Shown piece by piece: positions 48,346-58,967 of a DNA stretch of 64,000 nt. The stretch is taken from assembly GCA_024500155.1 (NCBI GenBank), contig CM044879.1, forward strand, positions 5,347,501 through 5,411,500. The letters are read 5' to 3'. Within the stretch, counting starts at the first letter, position 1. The number at the start of each line of letters is the position of its first letter. The stretch comes from Chenopodium formosanum (lineage: Eukaryota; Streptophyta; Magnoliopsida; Caryophyllales; Amaranthaceae). Below the pieces are notes generated by a model. The model saw only the letters and a program-made list of their open reading frames with translations, was not told the origin of the DNA and did no database searches. A program made the translations under genes and the position numbers.

Positions 48346-51300
48346 ATGGAAGACACTATACCTAATTTAGCTCCAAATTCCCAATCTGTTTCATGTCTAG
48401 TATGGAATGTTCAAGAGGCAGGGAGTCGTGCATTTATTAGTGCACTTAGAGAAGTTGTTAGGAACCATAAACCTAATGTTCTTACTTTAGTTGAAACACA
48501 CATGGGGGGCCAACAAGCAGAGAATATTTCTAAAATCCTATGCTATGCGGGTCACACAAGGGTTGATGCTCAAGGCTTTAGTGGTGGGATTTGGGTCTAT
48601 TGGAAACCGGACTTGGTTACAGTTGAGCCAATTCATCAACATAATCAGTTTATTACTATGAATATCCGTAGGGTAGGTGAGGAACCTTGGTACTTTACGG
48701 CTGTTTATGCTAGCCCAGATCCTGTTAAGCGTAGTGATTTATGGCGTGAATTGAAAGACTTTGCCAATACTCACAATAAACCTTGGATGGTAGCGGGTGA
48801 TTTTAATGATACTCGATTTACTCATGAACGAAGTTCAAGTTGCTCCGAAACTACTAGGCGAACTGCAAGATTCAATGAGTGGGTTGAGGATTTGGATTTA
48901 TTGGAGATAGAATTTAGTGGACCAAACCACACTTGGGCTAGAGGTAACACCATCGAGACTCGTACAAGTGCTAGACTCGACAGAGCTTTATGTAACGCTG
49001 AGTGGAGCCTTCGTTTCGCGAATGCTGCTGGTAAAAATCTCCCTGCTGTACAATCGGATCACTGTCCGATTTTAATCTCTCCTAACGGGTTTTCTCCGAT
49101 TTCTTCAATTAATAAACCTTTCAAGTTTCAGGCAGCCTGGATGACACATGATAATTTTCGTGATTTTTTGGTCTCGAAATGGGATAAGAACAGTCCGCTT
49201 GTTCCTTTACTTCAGAAGGTTGGAGGTGATTTACAGGAATGGAACAAAGACGTGTTTCATAATATTTTTAAGAAAAAACGAAATTTGCTTGCAAGGATTA
49301 TGGGTGTTCAAAAATGTCTAGCCAAGCAAAAATTGAGAGACCTTATCAAATTGGAAGCAAAGCTACGTAAGGAATTGGATGATATCCTTGAACAAGAAGA
49401 GTTGCTTTGGTACCAAAAATCGAGGGTGGAGTGGATTAGAGACGGGGATCGCAACACGTCTTACTTCCACCTTAGCACTATAGCGCGACGTTGGAGAAAT
49501 AATGTGACTGCCATCAAGGACAATGGGACTGGGGAATGGATTTACGAGAAGGAACAAGTGCAGCAAAATATTGTTTCCTATTTCCAGAATTTATTTGAAG
49601 CTGATGAACATGAGACCCTCGGTATGCTGCCCTCTGGTGTTTTCCCTGAGTTCACTACGAGGGATTGGGATATGCTCTCTAGGCCTTTTGCTAATTGTGA
49701 GATTGAAAAGGTAGTGTTTGAAATGGGTGCTATGAAAGCCCCGGGTCCGGATGGTTTCCAAGCTTTATTTTTCCAAAAAAATTGGGACTTGGTAGCGGAG
49801 AATGTTTATAGGGTAGCCCTTGATGCCTTGAGTGGGAAAGGTTTACCGGAAAATTTAAATGACACTTTTATTGTCCTTATTCCGAAGGTTGATAATCCGG
49901 AGCTACCTACTCAATTTCGCCCAATTAGCCTCTGTAATGTAACCTACAAGATAATCACTAAGGCTATTGTGAATAGAATCAAGCCGATGATGCCTCACTT
50001 AACCTCTTGTACTCAAACCAGTTTTGTGCCAGGGAGACAAATTACGGACAATATAGTTATTGTTCAAGAAGTCATTCATACTATGCGTCATAAGCAAGGA
50101 GGTAAAGGACTTATGGCAATAAAAATTGATTTTGAAAAGGCCTATGATCGGTTAAGGTGGGATTTTATAGGAGACACTCTTTATGAAATTCTTTTTCCAC
50201 CTCTCATGATTGATCTCATAATGGAGTGTATCACAACCTCATCGATGAAGGTCCTATGGAATGGTGAGCCTACCCAAGCCTTTAAACCGGGGCGTGGAAT
50301 CCGTCAAGGTGATCCTTTATCTCCCTACATTTTTGTATTATGTATGGAGAGATTAACTCAGTTGATTGAAGAATCGATTATTGAGAATCGATGGAAACCA
50401 ATATATGCTAATAGGAATGGTCCTAAATTGTCAAATTTGTGTTTTGCCGATGATATTATTTTCTTTGCCGAAGCTACAGTAGAACAAGCCGTGGTGATTC
50501 AAGAATGTCTTGCACGGTTTTGTAGTGCCTCGGGTCAGAAGGTCAGCTATTCGAAGTCGAGGGTTTATTTTTCACAAAATATGTGTACGGAAAATATTAC
50601 TGAGATTTGTCATGCCTTGGGAATAGATGAAACTGATGATTTGCGAACATATCTTGGCATGCCCACTCTTACTAGTAGGGTTACCCGGGATACGTTTGCT
50701 TATTTATGTGAGAAAATTGACAGGAGACTTGCGGGGTGGAAGTCAAAATACATCTCTTTAGCAGGGAGGATTACTCTAGCAAATTCGACACTCACCACGA
50801 TGAGCTCTTATGCAATGCAAACAGCAAAAATCCCTAGGACAATTTGTGATGAAATTGACAAAAAAGTGAGGCGGTTTATTTGGGGAGGTGATGATGAGCA
50901 TAGGAGAATTCATTTGATTTCTTGGGAATTTTTACAAAAATCGAAGGAAAATGGAGGATTGGGGATTAGGACTTCACGTCAAGCAAATGCAGCGTTTTTA
51001 ACAAAGCTTGGTTGGCGTGTACTAACTGAACCAAACGCTTTGTGGGCTCGTGTTCTAAGGGCAAAATATTGTAAAGGGCGGTGTGATGTGGATATGTTCG
51101 AATCGAAAGCCAATATGTCCAATGTATGGCGTGGGATTACTGAGAATTCTAAGATTATTGCAGCAGGGGCTAGAGTAGCAATTGGCAACGGTTCGACCAC
51201 CCTATTTTGGGATCACAATTGGGCTTCTCCGAACCCCCTTCGAGATGCTGCTGTAGCTAACATTCCAGATCACTTAGATGGAGCTACAGTTGAAGAATTA

Positions 51301-52502
51301 TGGGATGAAGAATTAGGATGGAAATGGGAGGAATTTGCGGATCTTCTTCCTTCTGAGTCTCTTCGATTGATTGAAGCTCACGCCTTGCGCAAGGATAATG
51401 AGGTAGGAGACCTGCTGTACTGGGGTAATGGCCCAAAGGGGAAGTTCTCTATTAAATCTGCCATGATGGGGATGATGGTACTTGGAGTTTAATCTGGAAA
51501 CTGAAGGTTCAACAACGGGCCAAGGTTTTTCTATGGCTTGCAATGCATGATAGGATCATGACAAACGCAAATAGGCTCAAGAGAAATCTCACTGACCATC
51601 CTTGGTGCAAAACTTGTACTAATTTTGAAGAGACAACCTTACACGTTGTAAGGGAATGTAAGGCTGCCAGAGAAGTTTGGCGCCAAGTTGGGGGTCCAGC
51701 AACTGCTTCGAGCTTTTATCAAGGTTCCTTGCAGCAATGGATTGGTCGCAACATTAAAATTCAAACTAGAAATGATCATTCACCTGAGATATGGCCGACT
51801 TATTTTGCTATAACCGTGTGGTGGATTTGGAAGTGGAGGAATAATGTAGTTTTTGATAAGCCGCAAGAGATCCCTATTGACATTGGGCAGTTTCTCCTTG
51901 CGCGCTTTGAGGAAGTATGGAGAGTTCTAGGGGATGATATACACTTTACTTCCCAGCCTTTAAGAAGAAGGGAAGAGACTCTAGTGCGTTGGTTAGCTCC
52001 ACCAGTTGGCTGGCTTGCACTTAATACAGATGGTGCAGCAAGGGGATCGCCAGGTCCAGCAGGAGGGGGTGGCCTATTTCGAGATCCCACAGGGAGGTTG
52101 GTATATGCTTTTGCTTTTAAGTTTGGCTCATGCAATGCTTTCTTAGCTGAACTTAAAGCTATAGAGTATGGGCTAGAGATGGCAGAGCGTATGCGTGTGA
52201 CAAAGTTACAAGTCCAAATGGATAGTCAACTAGCTGTCGAAGCACTCACAAGAGAAGACACTCATCGAGGCCAAGGTTATCATATCATAAGGCATTGCAA
52301 GCAGATCATCGAGGCAAACAATTGGCAAATTCAAATAATTCATATTTATCGTGAAGCAAATCGAGCAGCTGACTGGCTCGCAAATCAAGGGGTCACCCAG
52401 AACAACACCATCGAGTTGATTCAATTCCCTCCTATAGACTTAGGACGTATTTTACATGATGATGTTGTTGGTGTGGCTTTGCCACGTTTAGTTCCTGCTT
52501 AG
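48346..52502 (+). pseudogene. LINE ORF2: endonuclease, reverse transcriptase, zinc-binding domain and RNase H, one frameshift
   Basis: ATG 48346 is chosen because the endonuclease starts soon after (SCLVWNVQEAG). The frame is open further upstream within ORF1. The APE-type endonuclease shows VETHMGG, VAGDFND and SDHCPI. The reverse transcriptase shows KAPGPDGF, FRPISLCN, KIDFEKAYD, RQGDPLSP and the active site LCFADDIIFF (around 50443-50454). The zf-RVT region spans the break: the first frame ends at TAA 51490-51492, while DGTWSLIWKLKVQQRAKVFL reads in another frame, so an indel lies at about 51465-51480. The RNase H domain follows with LNTDGAARG, FLAELKA, VQMDSQ and NRAADWLA, keeping its acidic residues. 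The role is target nicking and primed cDNA synthesis. Confidence 0.9.
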
Positions 52503-52548
52503 TTATTTTTATTGTTTTTTCTTGGGGCTTCTCCCCTCATTTGCATCA

Positions 52549-52570
52549 AAAAAAAAAAAAAAAAAAAAAA
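52549..52570. repeat. LINE poly-A tail
   Basis: An uninterrupted A run ends exactly at the right target duplication. Confidence 0.9.
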
Positions 52571-52587
52571 ACTCATCCCATTTTAAA
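52571..52587. repeat. LINE target site duplication, right copy
   Basis: Perfect match to 46288-46304. Confidence 0.9.
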
Positions 52588-52667
52588 GTGTATTATATCA
52601 TGTGAAGTCCACATTTCTTAAATACCGTGAAAAAGTGTGTGTTACATCTAAAAGAAAACGGAGGAAG
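52588..52667. mobile_element. Right part of the Stowaway-like MITE split by the LINE
   Basis: It ends AAAGAAAACGGAGGAAG followed by TA, the inverted complement of the CTTCCTCCGCTTTCTTTT left end at 46135. Confidence 0.75.
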
Positions 52668-53464
52668 TATATCATTAGATTGGTCATAATGTCTAGTTTC
52701 TTAATATAATTTTATTACAATTTTTACTAATACACAATTAAAGATATTTATGGTCAAAGTAACTATCGGCAAATGTGCTGGTCAAACTGATGCATTTAGA
52801 GAGAGAGAGAGAGAAAAATAAAAAAAACAGAGGGAGTATCACTTACACTTTTTCAATAATTCTCTCTCTATCTCTTTCATGTCACATGGGTGCTCTTTAT
52901 TATTTAATTTCTATATCTCTCTCTATTCTAAAAATTGTCTAAGGGGTCGTTTGTTAACATAGGAAGTGAAAATTCCCATATATTTCTAATATACGGGAAA
53001 TAAATTCCATAATCAAATTCATGGGAAATTCTCAAAGTTGTTTAGTTAGTAATGAGGGAAGTTAATTCCCATAGGAATCTTAACTTACCTAGGGGGGACT
53101 AGGTAATTAAATTCCTACATTTTGTGGGAATGGGAAATTCATAGGAAGTTCTATTTCCCCCATTTCATCAAATTTTACACTATTTATTTACTTCACTTTG
53201 ACTAGCTTTGATGATTTATAGCTAAGAAAAAATATAGTCATGTGGGATCTTGTTAGATTCGTCTCAGTTTATACTATTTTAATATCTAACATTTATAATA
53301 TTTACATATTGCTGATTAAAGATATAAACGATTGAAATAATGCATCGACAAGCATGAAAAGAGAAGTGTTGCAAGTATAAAATATAGAGAAAGTATATTT
53401 TACGTTTTAATAAAATATTAACTCTACTAATTTATTCGATAATTTTTTAGTATATCAACAACTA
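52668..53464. other. Intergenic stretch with a decayed MITE end
   Basis: ACAGAGGGAGTA near 52828 looks like the terminus of another Stowaway-like element, and a (GA)n run is at 52799-52815. Near 52942-53160, GGGGTCGTTTGTTAACATAG and repeated GGGAAATTC/AATTCCCAT motifs on both arms suggest a decayed inverted-repeat element. No gene is seen. Confidence 0.4.
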
Positions 53465-53748
53465 CTCCCTCCGTCCCAAAAAGAACGACCCACTTAGGTT
53501 AATTACGCTAGTATTAAGGAAGTTAAGTAAAAAGAAGTAAAAGTATATTGGAAAGATAAATTTACATGGGGTTTGTAGAAAAATAGAGAAAGTAATAAAA
53601 TAACATGGAAAATCAAATTTTTATATGGGGAAGCTAATTTTGCACAAGTAGTATTATAGCAAATTGGTGGGTGTTTTAATGCAAATGGGTCATTATTTTT
53701 GGGAGAAAGTTTTGGCCAAATAGGTCATTCTTTTTTAGACGGAGGGAG
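53465..53748. mobile_element. Stowaway-like MITE
   Basis: CTCCCTCCGTCCCAAAAAGAA at the left pairs with the right end (TTCTTTTTTAGACGGAGGGAG), and TA lies directly outside both ends. It is 284 bp with no coding content. The TGGG/GTCATTC blocks near the ends also pair loosely. Confidence 0.8.
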
Positions 53749-54152
53749 TAAGTGACTAACCACACTTATCTATTAGTTCATGTTCGTTCAAAGTGTAACA
53801 TTTAAAAAATAGAGGAATTATTATACTTATCTCTCTCACTTTACTTTGGGTCCTAATTCAAGAGATTTGAGGGAAAATAATCTCAGATACTGGTTGATAA
53901 ATGAGGTAATAAGTAAATTTGCACTTAATTTGCTCGGATGTCTCGAAGATAGAATTACTACCACTTGAGTCATTACGAACTTACGAAGTACTGTATTTGA
54001 GAAAGTAGCAACCAAAAAGTCATGTATATATAGTTGATATATACGTACTTATACAAGTACTATTTTATGTTTTTTCTTGTAAGGCAAAGCCAAGAAAAAG
54101 ATAAATACTCCACATATAATCAAAAACTTTTGTATACATTCGGTTTAGACTA
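53749..54152. other. AT-rich spacer, nothing recognised
   Basis: No frame, RNA or element end is supported. Confidence 0.4.
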
Positions 54153-54441
54153 AGGCCCTGTTTGATTCACCTTAATTTTGCTGAACTGAAATTATTTTTA
54201 CTGAACTGAACTTATTTTTACTGAACTGAACTTAATTTTACTGAACTGAAATTATTTTTACTGAACTTAAATTATTTTTACTGATTTTCTATTATAATTC
54301 TTCTTTAAGAAAACTGAATTTTACTGAACTGAACTTATTTTTACTGAACTGAAATTAATTTTACTAAACTGAACTTATTTTTACTGAACTTAAATTATTT
54401 TTACTTAATATTATTTTTTTAAGGTGAATCAAACAGGGCCT
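54153..54441. mobile_element. MITE with 22-bp perfect terminal inverted repeats and TTTTTACTGAACTGAA repeats
   Basis: Left end AGGCCCTGTTTGATTCACCT and right end AGGTGAATCAAACAGGGCCT are perfect complements. The interior is a tandem-like array of ACTGAACTGAA(A/C)TTATTTTT. A relation to the other GAACTGAACTG elements is likely. No unambiguous target duplication was seen. Confidence 0.8.
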
Positions 54442-55120
54442 AATATTAGTGTACATTGAGCAATATAAGGGTAACTTTTAGCTAATTTTAGAGTAACTTT
54501 TTGTCTTTTTTTGGATAACTTTAAACATAATACTATTTTTATATAAATCAACAACAAGAAAAGTTTTATAAAGGTAATTTAATTACATTCAATCACCAAT
54601 TATTGATTTTTAGTCATTTAAAATGTGATTCTTTACAAATAAAGCGTAGATAATTTTTATTTGAATTGGGTTACTTTAACGCATATTGGGGTAATTTTTA
54701 TTTATTTCATGGGTAACTTTTAATCACTTTAGGTTATTTTTATAATGGATGTACAATAATTATTATACACCCGATTTTTTTAAAAGTTTGTGATATATAA
54801 TATTCCGTATTTTACAACTTTGTACAATACGAGCAACCCTGGCCTAACAACGTACGGGATTGTATTATTGTAGGGAGTCACATATTAAAAATATTGCAGC
54901 AGTACTGATCTGAATATGTCACGCATGCACATCGTCAGATTTCGTGACCCAAATTAGCAAGTTAGGAAAAGTATTTATTCCAAGTAGTAATAAAAATCCA
55001 ACAAAAAAACAAACCAAAGAATGAATAGGTCCATTCAATGGGCTTAATGAGTCAAACATAAATGCCTTGTACGTTATTGGTCAACATTGTCAAACTAACG
55101 GTGTTCTCTTACCAACTTGC
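54442..55120. other. Spacer and distal promoter of At4g22030-like copy 2
   Basis: No gene is present. GGGTAACTTTT-like motifs recur near 54470-54770. The promoter of the gene at 55289 occupies the right part. Confidence 0.35.
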
Positions 55121-55125
55121 ATGCA

Positions 55126-55133
55126 TATATATA
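55126..55133 (+). promoter_or_regulatory. TATA box of At4g22030-like copy 2
   Basis: TATATATA followed by GG lies about 160 bp before the ATG. Confidence 0.5.
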
Positions 55134-55288
55134 GGATAACGCCTCTTAGCATCAATAAACCATAATCTACAAGCTCAAATTTCTTCTCATTTTATCACAA
55201 CATTCAAGATACCCAATAACCCAAATTACTTTCATACAAAATCATTCATCTCATACACATCCCTCTAAATTCGTTCGTTCTTAGATAC

Positions 55289-56629
55289 ATGTATATGGCT
55301 ACATTGCAATCTTCATCAATATTGGCTTTGGGGTCTAACAGATCCGACCATGTTACACATTCTTTTATTCGTTCCATGACTCCTAACCTTCAAACTAGAT
55401 CTGCCATATCAATCCCTAAATTGCCGAATAGAAAGGTTCTAAAAGAAATGACCTTGAACAATACTACCTTCTTGAAGAAAAACACTAAACCAACCCTACC
55501 ACTAGAAGAGATGGATACCACTTTTCCACAAGATGTTAGTCGTGAGGATAGTGCAACATTGGAAACCATTAAGTTACATGTAATTTTGGAGGCTGTATTA
55601 GATAGAATAGAGATGCACCAAAATATAGGTGACCAACGTGACAATTGGAACACCTTGTTATTAAACTCCCTCAACATGATCACCCTAACCGCGGCCACCA
55701 TGGCCGGCATGGCAGGGTTCTCCGGTGAGCCTATCTTAGGGTTAAACGTAGCTTCAACCCTACTCTTTGCCGCAGGCACTGGCATTCTTTTGATAATGAA
55801 CAAGATCCAACCTTCTCAACTAGTTGAGGAGCAAAGGAACGCGGTGAGGTTGCTTAAGCAACTTCGAACCAAGATCCAAACCATTCTTTCTCTCCGATCA
55901 CCAACTCATGAAGATGTAGAGGATGCCATGGAGAAGGTGTTAGCCTTGGATAGAGCATATCCTCTTCCTCTTCTAGGCGCGATGCTAGAAAAGTTCCCCA
56001 ATACATTCAAGCCAGCCATGTGGTGGCCTTCAAAGAAATCCATGACTCAAGAACATGGCAATGTTAGTAGTACAAAACAAAACTTGTTTGACAAGAAAGA
56101 GGGAATAGTGAATAATGGGTGGACAAAGGAGTTGGAGGAGGAGATGAAACTAATTGCCGGAGTTATAGATAAGAGGGATACCGAAGATTATGTTAGACTA
56201 GGGAGCAAAGCATTGAAGTTTAACAAAACCCTAGCCATGTCCGGCCCAATCCTTATGGGGATTGCCACCATAGGGTCAGCTTTCGCGGGGCATGGTGGGC
56301 CGTGGGGTGGACTTGTGGCGGGTGTTGCAGGGTCCTTAGCTAGTGTGGTGAACTCCATAGAGCATGGTGGACAAGTAGGGATGGTATATGAGATGTATAG
56401 GAATTGTGCCGGAACTTTTAACCTATTAGAAGAGAAAATTGAGTCCACTTTACAAGAGAAAGACCTAGGAAAAAGAGAAAATGGTGAGTTGTTCGAGTTG
56501 AAGGTGGCTTTGCATTTAGGAAGGAGCTTGTCTGAGCTTAGAGATTTCGCGGCAGCTACAAGCTCCTCCGGTTCATGTTCAAGTGAGCTAGGGAGTCCCA
56601 AAGGTGAATTTGCTAGCAAGCTCATTTAA
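55289..56629 (+). CDS. Probable F-box protein At4g22030-like, copy 2 (divergent)
   Basis: This is a single-exon gene of 446 residues; a second in-frame ATG at 55295 (MATLQSSS) is an equally plausible start. It has the same architecture as copies 1 and 3: a Ser/Thr-rich N terminus; ETIKLHVILEAVLDRIEMHQ; hydrophobic LNSLNMITLTAATMAGMAGF continuing into TLLFAAGTGILLIMNKIQPS; PLPLLGAML; WWPSKK; the Gly-rich segment GPILMGIATIGSAFAGHGG; and FELKVALHLGRSLSELR near the end. It is clearly more distant from copies 1 and 3 than they are from one another, so it is the older paralogue. The C terminus has an extra Ser/Gly insert before EFASKLI. The function is unknown. The F-box name is inherited from annotation, and no F-box is visible. 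Confidence 0.85.
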   Translation: MYMATLQSSSILALGSNRSDHVTHSFIRSMTPNLQTRSAISIPKLPNRKVLKEMTLNNTTFLKKNTKPTLPLEEMDTTFPQDVSREDSATLETIKLHVILEAVLDRIEMHQNIGDQRDNWNTLLLNSLNMITLTAATMAGMAGFSGEPILGLNVASTLLFAAGTGILLIMNKIQPSQLVEEQRNAVRLLKQLRTKIQTILSLRSPTHEDVEDAMEKVLALDRAYPLPLLGAMLEKFPNTFKPAMWWPSKKSMTQEHGNVSSTKQNLFDKKEGIVNNGWTKELEEEMKLIAGVIDKRDTEDYVRLGSKALKFNKTLAMSGPILMGIATIGSAFAGHGGPWGGLVAGVAGSLASVVNSIEHGGQVGMVYEMYRNCAGTFNLLEEKIESTLQEKDLGKRENGELFELKVALHLGRSLSELRDFAAATSSSGSCSSELGSPKGEFASKLI

Positions 56630-57860
56630 ATTTCTATTGCAGTTTAATTAAGTGTGTATATATAGCTAGCTACACAGCTTAGTTTGATGATCATGTAGTG
56701 TTTAGAGAACTAGTTGATCATCAGGTGTTTAGTTGGCTTAGATATAGGATCGATATTTATTTATTCTTTCATTGATTCATTAAGTTACATTGTACACTAT
56801 TGTATAGGCTGTACAATGAACTTTCACCAAGTTTGTTTTACTTGGTAAAACATCAAAATTAATTTGTAGTTCATTCTTTGAATAATCTTGTAACCTACAA
56901 AGGTTTAAGTTAAAAGCATTGTAATAATAATATAATAATACATTCTTTGATTTAATTTTTTTTTTTTCTTGTGTAAAGTGTAATACCAGCATCACCCTTT
57001 TATAATTAGGAACCGAAACTTTAAACAATAATTTCATTCCTCTACTCATTCATGATAAAATTTACAATCAAAACATGATAGGAAAAATAATAGGCATGTA
57101 ATAATATACTTACATTATAGTAACACTGTATGGTACTACCAAATAAGCTCTCCACGCGACGAGTCTATGCAACGTACATATAATTACTGTAATTACTCTA
57201 CATATATGATTATATGCTACATACGGCGTATGATTAAATATTTATATAATTAGACGGAATAATAGAGGTCATAACTTATAATTACTTGATAAAAACTTGT
57301 ATAAAAGGAAGCTTGACAGTATTGATTTGTACAAGTACTCGTAATTCATAAGAAAATTGCACCTTTTGTTAAAGCTTAGCTTAGCTTGCATGTTAGCGTG
57401 AAAAGTGTAGTAACAAATACAGTATTATTGATCTAAAACATCTTAAAATATTGGAATATGTCATTGTCACTTTTAAGGGCTTAAAACAATGACAGGGAAA
57501 TAAAGGAATGATAAATGATTAAAATATAATGGAGCCCCAAAAAAGTTAAAGTTTAAAATTTGACTAATGAGATATGATTCGCAAATTCTTTATTTTTGTT
57601 TAGTTGTTTTGCCACTTAAATGTTTGTCCTCCGTAATATTGAAGTACAAACATTGTCACTTCTAAGGACTACACATCTCGTATACTTAACAGGTTAAATT
57701 TTGATCATAGAGTATATTTAACGGAGTCCACCATTAAATAAAAGAATTACAATCAATAAAATTCAACACTTTGCAAATTAAATCCAATTACATACATCGA
57801 TCTAGGAACGAGGAACTCGATCCAAATTTGATAAAGTATATAAACATATTGCTAAGCCTG
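56630..57860. other. Intergenic stretch downstream of copy 2
   Basis: It contains the 3' flank of copy 2 and AT-rich sequence. No gene, RNA or clear element was recognised. Confidence 0.4.
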
Positions 57861-57864
57861 TAAC

Positions 57865-58160
57865 AAAAAGCCTTTAAGTAAGTCTTTTAACATGATATTA
57901 GAGTAAACATGACACAAAGGCAAAGGTTTAAATCTTAGATTATCCACGTCACCTTTCAAAGTGGGATTTATTTAATTTTGCGCACGGTATGAAGAGCCCC
58001 AAAGCTGCTTCCTCATACACTTGCTTCAAACTCGATGACTCTCGTGTGATCGAGAGGAGGTAATAAAGTATATAACTAACATATTTCTAGGTTTCAACCA
58101 TTAGCGAGCTTAAGCTTTAAAACAATATTACCTTAATTGGCCTCCCACATCTTAAAAAAG
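57865..58160. repeat. Possible dispersed repeat (SINE/TRIM-like)
   Basis: AACATGATATTAGAGTAAAC followed by AAAGGTTTAAATCTTAG resembles a decayed tRNA-related head (TGGTATCAGAGC then GGTTCGAATC). Downstream is a non-coding body with ATTTTGCGCACGGTATGAAG. Ends are not defined. This is pattern resemblance only. Confidence 0.25.
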
Positions 58161-58774
58161 TCTAGCATGCACATTGTTGTTACCTAAATTGTTTTAATTA
58201 ATTATGTTAATGTAATGAAAATTGATCGAGAATCATATCTTTATAGCTTAGTTAAATTATGTTCATATTCCGTGTCATTTTTATTCACTACTAGAAAATA
58301 GCTTAATTCCGACGGACCCAATATTCCGTCGGAAAAAGGGAAATTTACGACGGATTTTTATTTCGTCGGAAATTTCCGACGAATTCATCGATTCCGTCGA
58401 AAATCCGTCGGAAATTTCCGACGGAATAAATATCCGTCGTAATTTTTGTATTTTCCGTCGGAAATTACCTTTTCCGACGGATTTATAGTCCGTCGTAAGT
58501 TTCCGACGGAATATTCCGTCGGAAAATATTTTTTTTTTTACAAAAAACCATTTCCGCTACAAAACCCTAAACAAACTTGAGAAGCGCCTCTTTTCTCTTC
58601 TCCTCTGCACTCTCTCTCTTCTCCGTTCCTCTGCTTCTCTCTCCTCTCGTTCTCCTCTCTGCTTCTCCCTCTTATCTTCTTCTCTCGATCTCCTCTCCTC
58701 CTCTCTGTCTTTCCTCTTCTCTCTGTTCTCTCTCCTCTCTTTCTCCGTACTTTCCCCTCTTTCGACCACCACAC

Positions 58775-58852
58775 CACGGCATCAACAACAACACAACCAC
58801 CGTCATCAAACAACACGGCATCAACAACAACACAACCATCGTCATCAAACAC
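58775..58852. repeat. Two-copy 39-bp tandem repeat inside the CACTA element
   Basis: CACGGCATCAACAACAACAC starts both units (58775 and 58814). The units differ at few positions (ACCACCGTC versus ACCATCGTC). Confidence 0.75.
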
Positions 58853-58911
58853 CACCGTCATCAACGACCAACACACAAACGGCATCAACCAACTACTTGA
58901 AAGGTTTTTTA

Positions 58912-58967
58912 GGCCAAATTCGGCCATGAAAAGTTTAGATCTACACTTTTCATGGCCGAATTTGGCC
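58912..58967. repeat. Perfect 23-bp hairpin inside the CACTA element
   Basis: Arm 58912-58934 (GGCCAAATTCGGCCATGAAA and onward) pairs perfectly with 58945-58967 across a 10-nt loop. It is separate from the element's terminal repeats. Confidence 0.85.

Larger units (their letters stand above)
46305..52570 (+). mobile_element. L1-type LINE retrotransposon, nearly intact, with RNase H domain
   Basis: It carries ORF1 (nucleic-acid binding), ORF2 (endonuclease, reverse transcriptase, RNase H) and a poly-A tail of about 22 nt ending at 52570. A perfect 17-bp target duplication flanks it. Only about 12 bp precede the ORF1 ATG, so the 5' UTR is very short or slightly truncated. A C-terminal RNase H is characteristic of one group of plant L1 elements. 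Two lesions are seen: a TAG in ORF1 and a frameshift late in ORF2. It should be immobile on its own, but it is young. Confidence 0.95.
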
